Part shown: piece after piece, positions 1 through 8,890 of the stretch
How positions within the stretch are numbered: position 1 is the stretch's first letter
Layout of the letters: the number at the start of each line of letters is the position of its first letter
DNA from: Sphaerisporangium cinnabarinum
GTDB lineage: Bacteria > Actinomycetota > Actinomycetes > Actinomycetales > Cellulomonadaceae
DNA length: 41,230 bases
Assembly (NCBI GenBank): GCA_003052455.1
Contig: QAPD01000070.1
Location: forward strand, 1 to 41,230
Direction: 5' to 3'
Notes under the pieces: generated by a model
What the model was told of the DNA's origin: nothing
Databases searched by the model: none
What the model saw: only the letters and a program-made list of their open reading frames with translations
Made by a program: the position numbers and the translations under genes

Positions 1-82
1 GCGCGGGGGGGCCGGGCCCGCCCGGGCAGGGCGCGCAGGGCCCGGGAACCGGCCCCGGCAGCGCACGCGCCGCGAGGCGACG

Positions 83-610
83 TCAGCGCGCCGGGCCCTC
101 CGCACCGGCGGCACGACCCGCGCCGCCGGACCCGGGCTCGCCCGCGCCGTCAGGTCCGGGGTCGCTCGTGTCGGCGAGCTCGACGTCGCCGGTCGCACCC
201 GGCTCGCCGTGCCGGTCCGTGTCGTCGTGCTCGCCCGTGTCCTCGCGCTCCGCAGCCTCCTGGTCGCGCGTGAGCTCGTCGACGACGAGCAGGTCCGTCC
301 GGACCTTGCCCGTGCGGTACCCGGCACGACCGACCATGTGCGCCGCGACGGGCGACGTGAGGAGCTGGAACACGACGACGAGGAACAGCGTCGCGACGGC
401 ACCCCACGAGCGCAGCCGCAGGCTCAGGCCTGCGAGCACGAGGATCAGTCCGAGGACCTGGGGCTTCGTCGCGGCGTGCATGCGCGCCAGGAGGTCGGGG
501 AACCGCACGACGCCGACGCCCGCGGCGAACGCGAGGAACGCGCCGCACAGGAGGAAGACGGCGGAGACGACGTCGGCGACGGTGTCCCAGAGGCCGGTGG
601 TCGGGTCCAT
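83..610 (-). CDS. mrpG: Mrp/Mnh cation:proton antiporter subunit G
   Basis: Small membrane subunit of the hetero-oligomeric Mrp Na+(K+)/H+ antiporter in the cytoplasmic membrane. The 175-aa product has three hydrophobic segments (about residues 14-36, 44-66 and 68-92) with the MnhG-typical run FAAGVGVVRFPDLLARMHAA. Family members are usually about 110-130 aa. The excess is a C-terminal tail rich in Asp, Glu and Gly, probably cytoplasmic and disordered. It is the last gene of the operon; its ATG overlaps the stop of mrpF (ATGA). The short stretch left of it (1-82) is extremely GC-rich with several CCCGGG-type palindromes and no gene; it may hold the operon terminator. Confidence 0.93.
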   Translation of the reverse strand: MDPTTGLWDTVADVVSAVFLLCGAFLAFAAGVGVVRFPDLLARMHAATKPQVLGLILVLAGLSLRLRSWGAVATLFLVVVFQLLTSPVAAHMVGRAGYRTGKVRTDLLVVDELTRDQEAAEREDTGEHDDTDRHGEPGATGDVELADTSDPGPDGAGEPGSGGAGRAAGAEGPAR

Positions 611-1017
611 CAGCGCACCTCCCCCTCGGGCGCGCCACCGTGGTGCTCGCCGTCGACCGCCGCGTCCCGGTCGGACTCCTCGGCCTCGCGGCGGGCGGCG
701 TCCTCGGCCGCGATCTCCTCGGCCGTGCGGATGCGGCCCTCGTCCTCGGGCTCGACCGACGCGAACCGCGCGATCGTCACCGAGCCCACGAACCCGACGA
801 GCGAGAGCACGACGAGGATCGGGATGGTGTCCGTGCGCCGGGAGAACGCGGCCTCGAGCGCGATGGCCCCGACGAGCGTCGTCGTGAAGACGTCGAGCGC
901 GATCGTGCGGTCGAGCATCGACGGCCCGCGCTCGGCGCGCGCGACGGCGAGGCTGGCTCCCGCGGCGAGCAGCACGGCGCTCACCACGACGATCACGAGG
1001 TAGACGGTGTCGCTCAT
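610..1017 (-). CDS. mrpF: Mrp/Mnh cation:proton antiporter subunit F
   Basis: 135-aa subunit F of the Mrp antiporter. Three predicted membrane helices occupy about residues 3-25, 35-57 and 65-87, with the family-typical segment RGPSMLDRTIALDVFTT around residues 32-48. As in mrpC and mrpG, the core is family-sized (about 90 aa) but followed by a highly charged tail of about 45 residues rich in Glu, Asp and Arg. The start ATG overlaps the mrpE stop and the stop overlaps the mrpG start, so translation is probably coupled on both sides. The start was chosen on the ATGA overlap and on the immediate hydrophobic N-terminus. Confidence 0.93.
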   Translation of the reverse strand: MSDTVYLVIVVVSAVLLAAGASLAVARAERGPSMLDRTIALDVFTTTLVGAIALEAAFSRRTDTIPILVVLSLVGFVGSVTIARFASVEPEDEGRIRTAEEIAAEDAARREAEESDRDAAVDGEHHGGAPEGEVR

Positions 1018-1613
1018 GCCTCGGCCACCTCTCGCGCGGACGGGACGTCGTACAGGCCGGCGGCCCGCAGCTCGTCGTTCGACGCGAACGCGTGCAGCAC
1101 GCGCGCCTCGAGCGCGAGCGTGTCCTCGCGGATCTTCTCCACGCCGCCCGCGGTCTCGACGTCGAGCACGTGCAGGTAGAGCATCCCCGTGAGGCGGTGC
1201 GCCTCGACGACGATCGAGCCGGGGACGAGCGACGACAGCTCGGCCGTGATGGTCAGGTAGATGTCGGACGGGTTCCGCAGGCGCACCCCGACGACGGCGC
1301 CGCGCGGCGTGTGCCGGGGGTTCAGCGCGAGGAGGCTCACCTGGAACGACGCGACGACGAGGTCGGAGACGAAGCGCCCGACGAGCACGAGGAACGGCCA
1401 CGGCCGGAACTTCCCGCGCGCCGCGATCGACGGCAGCGGGAAGAACGTGATGACGGCGAACCCGATGATGACGCCCGCGAGGACGTTGCCCACCGACAGG
1501 TCGCCCCAGAGCATGACCCAGACGATCGTCAGCCAGAGAATGGTGCGCCACTGCGTGGTGACGCGGGCGAACCACCCGGACGCGAGCGCGCGGCGGCGGC
1601 GGTGCAGGCTCAT
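1014..1613 (-). CDS. mrpE: Mrp/Mnh cation:proton antiporter subunit E
   Basis: 199-aa subunit E of the Mrp antiporter. Sequence signs are the N-terminal membrane pair (about 24-64, with TILWLTIVWVMLWGDLS) and the conserved soluble part with DIYLTITAELSSLVPGSIVVE and LYLHVLDVE, the usual MnhE core. Length is slightly above the usual 160 aa through a basic N-terminus and a helical C-terminus. ATGA overlaps with mrpD upstream and mrpF downstream. MrpE is known to be needed for assembly or activity of the full complex rather than being itself proton-pumping. Confidence 0.93.
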   Translation of the reverse strand: MSLHRRRRALASGWFARVTTQWRTILWLTIVWVMLWGDLSVGNVLAGVIIGFAVITFFPLPSIAARGKFRPWPFLVLVGRFVSDLVVASFQVSLLALNPRHTPRGAVVGVRLRNPSDIYLTITAELSSLVPGSIVVEAHRLTGMLYLHVLDVETAGGVEKIREDTLALEARVLHAFASNDELRAAGLYDVPSAREVAEA

Positions 1614-3223
1614 CCGTCCGCACCCCCGTCCGTCCCGACAGGTTCCGTGCCGACGGGTTCCGTGCCGTCGCTCTCGCCTGTCGCGACCTCGTTCGACTCG
1701 CCCTGGCCGCGGTCGGAGTCGCCGGGGAACACGGCGTCGACGTACGTGTGGCCGTCGAGCAGCGTCGCGGCGGCGCGCTCGGTGTACGAGTAGAGCGGGC
1801 CGGCGACCACGGTGAGCGCGAGGCCGAACGCGACGAGCGCCGTCGCCGGGCCGACCATCCCGCGCGGGAGGCGCGCGTCCGCGGGGATCTCGACGGGCGC
1901 CGTCTGCCAGAAGGCCTTGTTCCAGGCCTTGACGATCGCGTACAGCGTGAGCAGCGACGTCACGACGGACCCCACGACGAGCGCCCACGTGAGCGGCGTG
2001 CCCTGCGCGACGCCCTCCTCGAGGAGACCGACCTTGCCGAGGAAGCCCGACAGCGGCGGGATGCCCGCGAGGTTCATCGCCGGGATGAAGAACAGGATCG
2101 CCAGACCGGGCGCGAGCTTGGCGAGGCCGCCGAGCCGGTCGAGCGACGTCGAGCCGCCGCGGCGTTCCACGAGGCCGACGACGAGGAACAGCGTCGTCTG
2201 CACGGTGATGTGGTGCACCACGTAGAAGATGGCGGCCGCCATGCCCGGCTCGGACGCGAGCGCGATGCCGAAGATCATGTAGCCGATGTGGCTCACGAGC
2301 GTGAACGACAGGAGTCGCTTGATGTCGTTCTGCGCGACGGCGCCGAGGATGCCGACGACCATGGTCAGCAGCGCGAGCCACATGAGGACGTCGTCGACGA
2401 CGCTGTCCTCCGGGAAGAGCAGCGTCTGCGTGCGGATGATCGCGTAGACGCCCACCTTGGTGAGCAGGCCCGCGAAGACGGCCGTGACGGGCGCGGGCGC
2501 CGTCGGGTAGGAGTCGGGCAGCCACGCCGACAGCGGGAAGATCGCCGCCTTGATGCCGAACGCGAGCAGCAGCAGGAGCTGGATCGCGAGCGCCGTCCCG
2601 GGGTCGATCTCCGCGTACCGCTCCGAGAGCTGGGCGAGGTTGACCGTGCCCGTCGCGGCGTAGGTCAGCGCGATCGCGACGAGGAAGACGATCGACGAGA
2701 GCAGCGCCACGACCACGTAGATCGACCCGGCGCGGATGCGCTCGCCCGTGCCGCCGAGCGTGAGGAGCACGTAGCTCGCGGCGAGGAAGATCTCGAACCC
2801 GACGTAGAGGTTGAACAGGTCGCCCGAGAGGAACGCGTTGAAGACGCCCGCCGCGAGGACCATGAACGTCGGGTGGTAGATCGCGACCGGCGCCTCCTCG
2901 TCGCCGTCCGCCACGCCCTGCGCGAGCGAGTACAGCAGGACGCACAGCATGACGAAGCTCGACACGACGAGCATGAGCGACGAGAGCCGGTCCGCGACGA
3001 GGTCGATCCCGACCGGCGCCGCCCAGCCGCCCACGTCGACGACGATCGGGCCCGAGTCGGCCGCGACCAGGAGGCCGACGGCCGCCGCGAGGACGAGCGC
3101 GAGCGCGGCCACGGTGATGATCCGCTGCGCGCGCGGGTGGCGCCAGAGGGCGAGCGCGAGACCGGCCGCGACGAGCGGCAGGACCACGGGGAGCGGGACG
3201 AGGGCCGCGGCGGTGAGGTTCAT
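1610..3223 (-). CDS. mrpD: Mrp/Mnh cation:proton antiporter subunit D
   Basis: 537-aa polytopic protein homologous to the NuoM/NuoN proton-pumping subunits of complex I. The conserved membrane acidic residue is present (Glu144 in YVGFEIFLAAS), as is the transmembrane lysine (Lys225 in AFGIKAAIFPLSAWLPDSYP). These match in kind the Glu and Lys known to be essential in MrpD of alkaliphilic Bacillus. About 14 membrane helices fit the hydrophobicity. The last 35 residues are a Ser/Gly/Thr/Asp-rich tail with the repeat EPVGTEPVGT. ATGA overlaps join it to mrpC and mrpE. Confidence 0.95.
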   Translation of the reverse strand: MNLTAAALVPLPVVLPLVAAGLALALWRHPRAQRIITVAALALVLAAAVGLLVAADSGPIVVDVGGWAAPVGIDLVADRLSSLMLVVSSFVMLCVLLYSLAQGVADGDEEAPVAIYHPTFMVLAAGVFNAFLSGDLFNLYVGFEIFLAASYVLLTLGGTGERIRAGSIYVVVALLSSIVFLVAIALTYAATGTVNLAQLSERYAEIDPGTALAIQLLLLLAFGIKAAIFPLSAWLPDSYPTAPAPVTAVFAGLLTKVGVYAIIRTQTLLFPEDSVVDDVLMWLALLTMVVGILGAVAQNDIKRLLSFTLVSHIGYMIFGIALASEPGMAAAIFYVVHHITVQTTLFLVVGLVERRGGSTSLDRLGGLAKLAPGLAILFFIPAMNLAGIPPLSGFLGKVGLLEEGVAQGTPLTWALVVGSVVTSLLTLYAIVKAWNKAFWQTAPVEIPADARLPRGMVGPATALVAFGLALTVVAGPLYSYTERAAATLLDGHTYVDAVFPGDSDRGQGESNEVATGESDGTEPVGTEPVGTDGGADG

Positions 3224-3870
3224 CGCGGCTCCTCCCCGTCGGTCCGTCGGTCGTCCGGTCGTGCGTCATCCGGTCGTGCGTCGTCGGGTCGGGCGTGATC
3301 GGATCGGGCGTCGGAGGCCTCGGTGCGGCCGTCCGTGGCGTCCCCCGCGTCCTGCCCCGCCGGGCCCGACGGCGGTTCCTCGCCGTCCGTGACGCCGTCG
3401 CCGTCGCCGTCGGTCTCGTCGCGGACCTCGGCGGCCTCGTCGTCCAGGGTCGCGCCGCTCTCCTCCGTGTCCGCGTCCTCGAACGCGGGCGCGTTGCGGG
3501 CGGCGTGCCGCGCGACGCGGCGGTCCTCGAGGTCGTCCTGCACCTCGTCGTGGCCGTGCAGCTGCCACGAGCGGTAGGCCATCGCGAGCACGAACGCCGT
3601 GATGCCGAGCGTGATGACGATCGCCGTGAGGACCATCGCCTGGACGAGCGGGTCGCTCATGTCCTCCTCGGGCGTCGTGCCGATGAGCGGTGCTCCCCCG
3701 GCGCGCCCGCCCGCGACGAGGAAGAGCAGATTGGCGCCGTTCCCCATGAGGATGAACCCGAGCAGGACGCGCGTGAGGCTGCGCTCGAGCAGCAGGTAGA
3801 CGCCCGCGGCGAACAGCACGCCGATCGCGAGGACGAGGACGACGCTCGGCGCCATGTCGATGGCGTTCAT
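3220..3870 (-). CDS. mrpC: Mrp/Mnh cation:proton antiporter subunit C
   Basis: 216-aa NuoK-like subunit. The first 115 residues hold three membrane helices with the MnhC hallmarks (GVLFAAGVYLLLERSLTRVLLGFILMGNGANLLF, given here as helices 1-2 at about residues 9-53) and DPLVQAMVLTAIVITLGITA in helix 3. The last 100 residues are an acidic, hydrophilic extension absent from the usual family core of about 115 aa, ending in imperfect tandem repeats of ARPDD. ATGA overlaps with mrpA and mrpD. Confidence 0.93.
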   Translation of the reverse strand: MNAIDMAPSVVLVLAIGVLFAAGVYLLLERSLTRVLLGFILMGNGANLLFLVAGGRAGGAPLIGTTPEEDMSDPLVQAMVLTAIVITLGITAFVLAMAYRSWQLHGHDEVQDDLEDRRVARHAARNAPAFEDADTEESGATLDDEAAEVRDETDGDGDGVTDGEEPPSGPAGQDAGDATDGRTEASDARSDHARPDDARPDDARPDDRRTDGEEPR

Positions 3871-6800
3871 CGGCGGCCACCTCCGATCGAGTCGGGCTCC
3901 ATGGCCTCGAGCGGCCCCGTGTCCTCGCCGGGCTCGCGGCCCGCGGCGGCGCGTTCCGCGTGCCGGTCGATCTCGGCACCGAGGGTCCGCAGGATGTCGA
4001 GGACGAGGCCCACGACGACGAGGAACACGCCGACGTCGAAGAACAGCGACGTCACGAGGTGGATCTCCCCGACGAGCGGGAGCGCGAGGTCGTAGGCCTC
4101 GCTGCCGAGCACGTTGCCGGTGAGCAGGAACGCGACGAGCCCCACGCCCGCGGACAGGAACAGGCCCGTCCCGAGGAGCAGGCCGGGGTGGACGGGCGCG
4201 GCCTCGCCGAGCTCGTACCGGCCGCCCGCGAGGTACCGCACGATGAGCGCGATGCCGACGACGAGGCCTGCGGCGAACCCGCCGCCCGGCGCGTTGTGGC
4301 CCGAGAACAGCAGGAAGAGCGCGAAGACGATCATGGCGTGGAACAGCACGCGCGTGACGACCTCGAAGATCACCGAGCGCCGCTGGGGCGCGAGGGTGCG
4401 GCCGGCGCTCAGCCACACGAGCATGCGCGGCTGGTCCTTCTCCGTGACCCCGCGGCGGCGCAGCGCCGCACCCGGGTCGTCGGTGTCGCTCCAGACGCCG
4501 GAGCCCGACGCCGTCGTCGCGGGACGCGCGCCCGAGGCACGCAGGATCTCGCCGCTGCGCGACCGCAGGAAGACGAGCGACGCGACGCCCGTCGCAGCGG
4601 CCAGGAGGACGGAGATCTCGCCCATGGTGTCCCACGCGCGGATGTCGACGAGGGTCACGTTGACGATGTTCTTGCCGTGCCCGAACTCGTACGCCTCGGC
4701 CGGGAAGTCGACCGAGATGGGCGTCGCGACGCGCGCGAGGGGCGCGACGAGCGCGAAGCCCATCATGACGACCGCGACCGCGAGGCCGATCCCCAGGCGG
4801 ACCCACCGGCTCGCCGCCAGCGGCCGGTTCGAGAAGTACGCGGGCAGGCGTCGCAGCACGAGCACCATGACGACGAGCGTGATCGTCTCCACGAGGACCT
4901 GGGTGAGCGCGAGGTCGGGCGCGCCGTGCAGGAGGAAGAGGACGGCGTTGCCGTACCCCGCGATCCCGACGAGGATCACGGCCTTGAGCCGGCGGCGCGA
5001 GCGCGCGGCGAGCACCGACGCGATGCAGATCGCGGCGACGGCGACGAGCTGCGCGGGGCGGTCCCAGGCCCGGAGCTGCTCGGGCCACGCCGTCTGCGCG
5101 ACCATGACCATGCCGGGCCCGAGCACGAGGACCACGAGGATCGCGCCGAGGTAGAACGGGAGCGAACCACGCTGCGTGACGGCCGTGATGTCGGCGGCCA
5201 GGTCGTCGAGCTTGCGCATCACCTTGCGGTACGTGACGTCGGCCTCGGGCCCCGTCCACAGCGAGGCCTGGAACCGCTCGACGCGCGACCGCTGCCAGAA
5301 CAGCACGACACCGACCGCCAGCACGAGGGCCGTCAGCGCGAGCGCGGGGGTGAAGCCGGCCCACAGGACGAGGTGCCCGGGCTCGCCGACGGGGTAGGTG
5401 TCCGCGTACGGGGCGAGGAGGTCCTCGCCGAAGTGCGGCACGAGCGCCGTCGCGAGCCCGAGGACCGCGAGCACGACGGCCGGGCCCACGAGCAGGAACG
5501 GCTGGCGGTGGATGCGCGCCGGGTCGATCGGCGGCTCCTCGGCCTCGACGGCCGGGCGGCGCGCGGCGCCGGTACCGGCGCCAGCGCCCCACGCCTTCTC
5601 GTGCGCGTTCGCGCGCGCGGGCGAGCGGCCGAGGTGCGGCTTGGACGCGAACGCGCCCCACCAGAAGCGCAGGCCGTACGCGACCGTGAACATCGAGCCG
5701 ACGACGACCGACCACAGCACGACCGTGTCCACCCAGACCGGCCCCTCGCCGTGCAGGAGCGACTCGAGCGCCGCCTCCTTCGCGACGTACCCGGCGAACG
5801 GCGGCAGCCCGATCATCGACGCGGTCGCGAGCCCGCCCGCGACCGCCGTCCACGGCAGGGCCTTGCCCACGCCCGTGAGGCGGCGCAGGTCGCGCGTCCC
5901 GGCGGCGGCGTCGACCACGCCGACGACGAGGAACAGCGAGGCCTTGAACATCGCGTGCGCGCCGATCATCGCGAGCCCGGCGAGCGCGGCCCCGCGCGTC
6001 CCGAGGCCCACGAGCAGGATGATCAGGCCGAGCTGGCTCACGGTGCCGAACGCGAGGACGAGCTTGAGGTCGTACTGCCGCAGCGCGCGGTAGCCGCCCA
6101 CGAGCAGCGTGCCCGCGCCGAGCACGATGACGAGCGTGCGCCAGACCGTGGTGTCCGAGTAGGCGGGCGCGAAGCGCGCGACGAGGTAGACACCGGCCTT
6201 GACCATCGCGGCCGCGTGCAGGTAGGCGCTCACCGGCGTGGGCGCCGCCATCGCGGCGGGCAGCCAGAAGTGCAGCGGGATGAGCGCGGACTTGCTCGCC
6301 GCCCCCACGAGGAGGCACACGATCGCGGCCGTCACGGCGCCGCCCGTCGGCGGGTCCGCGATAATCTCGGACATGCGGAAGGTCCCGCCCTGGACCCCGA
6401 GGATCACGACCCCCACGAGCATGGCCAGGCCGCCCGCGGTGGTGAGGATGATCGCCTGCATGGCGGCACGACGGCTCGCCTTGCGGTCGGCGTAGTGGCC
6501 GATGAGCAGGTACGAGAAGACGGTCGTGAGCTCCCAGAACACGAACAGGAGCAGCATGTCGTCCGCGGTGACGAGCCCGACCATCGCCCCCGCGAACGCG
6601 GTGAGGACGCCGCCGAAACGCCGCAGGCCCTGCGCGGTGGGCGAGAAGTAGGCCGAGCAGTAGACGAGGACGAGCGCGCCCACGCCGCCGACGAGCAGCA
6701 GCATGAGCCACGACAGCGTGTCCATGCGGAAGGCGAGCTCGAGCCCCAGCCCGGGCACCCACTCGATGACCTGCGTCGGGTGCTCCCCCGACATCACGCG

Positions 6801-6938
6801 GTCGGTCCAGGCGAGCGCGTAGACCGCCGCGGACGCCGGCGCGAGCGCCATGACGAGGAACGCCCGGCGGCCGAGGAACGAGACGAGTGCAGGCGCGCCC
6901 AGTGCCATCACGAGATGGGCAAGGAGCACGTAGAGCAC
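3867..6938 (-). CDS. mrpA: Mrp/Mnh antiporter subunit A with C-terminal MnhB domain
   Basis: 1023-aa membrane protein, first gene of the mrp operon. The N-terminal half is NuoL-like, with the conserved acidic residue Glu136 in LFVFWELTTVFSYLLIGH and the transmembrane Lys segment SKSALIPLHFWLPAAM. It is followed by a long helix region and the MbhD/E-like part (HGAPDLALTQVLVETITLVV), then an MnhB-type domain over the last 190 residues (FHAMIVFALFLLFSGHNAPG). The operon has no separate mrpB, so the fusion supplies it, as is common in actinobacteria. I chose GTG at 6938, preceded by GGAG at 8 nt, rather than the ATG at 7028: the intervening 30 residues are hydrophilic and unlike a family N-terminus. 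Confidence 0.92.
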   Translation of the reverse strand: MLYVLLAHLVMALGAPALVSFLGRRAFLVMALAPASAAVYALAWTDRVMSGEHPTQVIEWVPGLGLELAFRMDTLSWLMLLLVGGVGALVLVYCSAYFSPTAQGLRRFGGVLTAFAGAMVGLVTADDMLLLFVFWELTTVFSYLLIGHYADRKASRRAAMQAIILTTAGGLAMLVGVVILGVQGGTFRMSEIIADPPTGGAVTAAIVCLLVGAASKSALIPLHFWLPAAMAAPTPVSAYLHAAAMVKAGVYLVARFAPAYSDTTVWRTLVIVLGAGTLLVGGYRALRQYDLKLVLAFGTVSQLGLIILLVGLGTRGAALAGLAMIGAHAMFKASLFLVVGVVDAAAGTRDLRRLTGVGKALPWTAVAGGLATASMIGLPPFAGYVAKEAALESLLHGEGPVWVDTVVLWSVVVGSMFTVAYGLRFWWGAFASKPHLGRSPARANAHEKAWGAGAGTGAARRPAVEAEEPPIDPARIHRQPFLLVGPAVVLAVLGLATALVPHFGEDLLAPYADTYPVGEPGHLVLWAGFTPALALTALVLAVGVVLFWQRSRVERFQASLWTGPEADVTYRKVMRKLDDLAADITAVTQRGSLPFYLGAILVVLVLGPGMVMVAQTAWPEQLRAWDRPAQLVAVAAICIASVLAARSRRRLKAVILVGIAGYGNAVLFLLHGAPDLALTQVLVETITLVVMVLVLRRLPAYFSNRPLAASRWVRLGIGLAVAVVMMGFALVAPLARVATPISVDFPAEAYEFGHGKNIVNVTLVDIRAWDTMGEISVLLAAATGVASLVFLRSRSGEILRASGARPATTASGSGVWSDTDDPGAALRRRGVTEKDQPRMLVWLSAGRTLAPQRRSVIFEVVTRVLFHAMIVFALFLLFSGHNAPGGGFAAGLVVGIALIVRYLAGGRYELGEAAPVHPGLLLGTGLFLSAGVGLVAFLLTGNVLGSEAYDLALPLVGEIHLVTSLFFDVGVFLVVVGLVLDILRTLGAEIDRHAERAAAGREPGEDTGPLEAMEPDSIGGGRR

Positions 6939-7065
6939 GGGCCGCTCCGTCCGGGTCGGGGGCGGGTGGGCGAAGTTCTTGCTGGACTTGTCATCGCCGC
7001 GCCCGGGCGGGGGGAAGCCGCAGGGCACGACAGTTCACGGCGCCGACGAGGCCGGGCCGAGAATC

Positions 7066-7071
7066 ATTTTA
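7066..7071 (-). promoter_or_regulatory. candidate -10 of the mrp operon
   Basis: Reading leftwards, TAAAAT is the only AT-rich hexamer in the 195-bp gap before mrpA. No good -35 lies 16-18 bp upstream; instead a 16-bp direct repeat lies there (see 7071-7130). Transcription would start near 7059, giving a leader of about 120 nt. Confidence 0.45.
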
Positions 7072-7130
7072 CCGACTCCTCAGCCGTGCGGGGCGCCCGC
7101 AGCCTCGTCCGTGACCGATTCCTCAGTCGG
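7071..7130. repeat. two direct repeats upstream of mrpA
   Basis: ACCGACTCCTCAGCCG (7071-7086) and ACCGATTCCTCAGTCG (7114-7129) differ at two of 16 positions. Their starts are 43 bp apart, about four helical turns, so both would face the same side of the DNA. One copy directly abuts the TAAAAT hexamer. The arrangement resembles a pair of activator or repressor sites, but the regulator is unknown. Confidence 0.4.
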
Positions 7131-7133
7131 CCG

Positions 7134-8204
7134 TCACAGATCCTCGGGGTCCACGAGGAACTCGGCCTCGTCCGCGATCTCCCCGCCGACCGCCTGGTGC
7201 AGCGTCCGCGTGACCTGCGTGACCACCTCCGCGGCGCGCTTGCGCGCGATCTGGTGCTCGAGCGACGGCTGCTCCCGCTGGGACTCGGCGAGGTCCTGCG
7301 GCTCCCACCGCACGCGATAGCTCACCGCGCCGCCCACCGTCCACGGCAGCCCGCGCAGCAGGAGGGGCAGCGCCTCCTCGCCGCCGACCTCGACTGCGAC
7401 GAGCCCGTCCATGCCCAGGTCGACGAGGAGGCCGTACCCGTCGAGCACCGCGCCCGTCGTCAGCGCCTTGATGTCGACGTCGTCCGCCGCGGCGTGCAGC
7501 GCGCGCCGCAGCTCCGGGTCCATCTTCTCGCCCGGGTAGAGCGGCAGCTCGGTGATGCCCTTCGGCGGCCCCTCGTACGGCTTGCCCTCCGTCGCGAGCC
7601 GCGTCCGGGGGTTCAGCCGACCGACGAGCGCGAGCGCGGCGTGCGGGTCGAGCCACACGTCCGAGTACAGGGTCATGTCGACGGCGACTCCCGGGTCCGG
7701 GGTGAGGACGACGCCCGGCCCGGCCGGGTTGCCGACGTCGGTCCGGAGCGAGCCGCCGAGACGCCGCGCCGCCGCGACGAGGAACGCGACCACGCGCTCC
7801 TCCTCCCGGACCGGCAGGCCGCCGGGGAACGCGCGCCCGACGCCGTCCCGGTCCCCGCCGCCCGGGTAGGGGACGTCCCCGCGCTCGCGGGGGCAGACGA
7901 CGTCGAACACGAGCGCGGTGCCCGGCACGCCGGAGCCGGGCCCCGCGTAGGGCCCGGTGAGCGTCGTGTGGCGCGACGTGCGCAGCACGCCCGGCTCTCC
8001 GGGCCGCGCGGTGCGTGCGGGCGGCACGAGGGGCTCGGTGCCCTCCGGAGCGACGTCCCAGCGCGCGCCCGCGAACCGCGAGAGCGCGAGCGTCTCGACC
8101 TCGTCCACGAGGACGTCGGCGGGCAGCCCCAGCACGTGCCGCGCCTGGTACGACTGCGCGGCGCCGGGCCCGGCGGGGTGCGGCAGGGGCGGGAGCGGGC
8201 TCAT
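7134..8204 (-). CDS. unrecognised 356-aa protein
   Basis: I do not recognise a family. The protein is soluble, without signal peptide or membrane segment, and rich in Ala, Gly, Pro and Val. Visible features are a central TLYSDVWLDPHAALALVGRLNPR segment, split here as two halves near residues 177-199, a PPKGITELPLYPGEKMDPELR stretch, and an amphipathic C-terminal helix (HQIARKRAAEVVTQVTRTLHQ). Codon use is typical of the genome, so it is probably a resident gene. The start is supported by AGGAGG 10 nt upstream of the ATG. It lies 65 bp downstream of dcd on the same strand and may be cotranscribed with it. Confidence 0.75.
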   Translation of the reverse strand: MSPLPPLPHPAGPGAAQSYQARHVLGLPADVLVDEVETLALSRFAGARWDVAPEGTEPLVPPARTARPGEPGVLRTSRHTTLTGPYAGPGSGVPGTALVFDVVCPRERGDVPYPGGGDRDGVGRAFPGGLPVREEERVVAFLVAAARRLGGSLRTDVGNPAGPGVVLTPDPGVAVDMTLYSDVWLDPHAALALVGRLNPRTRLATEGKPYEGPPKGITELPLYPGEKMDPELRRALHAAADDVDIKALTTGAVLDGYGLLVDLGMDGLVAVEVGGEEALPLLLRGLPWTVGGAVSYRVRWEPQDLAESQREQPSLEHQIARKRAAEVVTQVTRTLHQAVGGEIADEAEFLVDPEDL

Positions 8205-8269
8205 GCGGTGCGGTCCTCCTGGCCTCGGGTCCTGCGGGGTCGAGCGGCGTCCGACGCGGCGGGCCGCGC

Positions 8270-8845
8270 TCAGACGTCGGTGCGGTGGAAGCTCTGCCAC
8301 GAGCGGGAGGCCGTCGGGCCGCGCTGGCCCTGGTAGCGGGAGCCGTAGATGCTCGACCCGTACGGGTTCTCCGTGGGCGAGGACAGCCGGAAGAAGCACA
8401 GCTGGCCGATCTTCATGCCCGGCCACAGCGTGATGGGCAGCGTCGCGACGTTGCTCAGCTCGAGCGTCACGTGGCCGGAGAAGCCCGGGTCGATGAACCC
8501 GGCGGTGGAGTGCGTGAGGAGACCCAGGCGGCCCAGGCTCGACTTGCCCTCGAGGCGCGCCGCCACGTCGTCGGGCAGCGTGACCGTCTCGAACGTCGAC
8601 CCGAGGACGAACTCCCCCGGGTGCAGCACGAACGGCTCCGCCGGGTCGACCTCGACGAGGCGCGTGAGGTCGGGCTGGTCCTGCGACGGGTCGATGAACG
8701 GGTACTTGTGGTTGTCGAAGAGCCGGAAGAACCGGTCGAGGCGCACGTCGACGCTCGACGGCTGGAGCATCGCCGGGTCGTACGGCTCGAGCTGGACGCG
8801 GCCGGCGTCGAGCTCGGCCCGGATGTCGCGGTCGGAGAGCAGCAC
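8270..8845 (-). CDS. dcd: dCTP deaminase (probably dUMP-forming)
   Basis: 191-aa trimeric nucleotide deaminase. Family signatures are [12 protein letters not shown] at the N-terminus, [20 protein letters not shown], the [20 protein letters not shown] strand pair, [20 protein letters not shown] with the catalytic Glu/Ser region, and the C-terminal lid [17 protein letters not shown]. Actinobacterial homologues such as the 190-aa M. tuberculosis enzyme both deaminate dCTP and hydrolyse the product to dUMP; length and the HSTAG motif fit that type, but bifunctionality is inferred. The start is GTG without Shine-Dalgarno; TAGCGT lies 6 nt upstream, suggesting a leaderless mRNA. Confidence 0.95.
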   Translation of the reverse strand: MLLSDRDIRAELDAGRVQLEPYDPAMLQPSSVDVRLDRFFRLFDNHKYPFIDPSQDQPDLTRLVEVDPAEPFVLHPGEFVLGSTFETVTLPDDVAARLEGKSSLGRLGLLTHSTAGFIDPGFSGHVTLELSNVATLPITLWPGMKIGQLCFFRLSSPTENPYGSSIYGSRYQGQRGPTASRSWQSFHRTDV

Positions 8846-8851
8846 GGGCCC

Positions 8852-8857
8852 ACGCTA
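8852..8857 (-). promoter_or_regulatory. -10 hexamer for leaderless dcd
   Basis: On the minus strand TAGCGT is separated by six bases (GGGCCC) from the GTG start of dcd, placing the expected transcription start at the start codon. No clear -35 is visible. Confidence 0.5.
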
Positions 8858-8890
8858 GCCGACGCCGGAGCGTGCCCGGACCGGGCGCCG

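Noticed and set aside
6939-7028. Upstream ATG at 7028 as the mrpA start
   Set aside because: The extra 30 residues are hydrophilic (Pro, Lys, Arg, Asp) and lack a ribosome site; the GTG at 6938 has one and opens with the expected hydrophobic helix.
3960-8336. A plus-strand open frame of 1458 codons opposite mrpA and the 356-aa gene
   Set aside because: Translation is rich in Arg, Glu and His with no membrane or fold signature and is antisense to the mrp operon.
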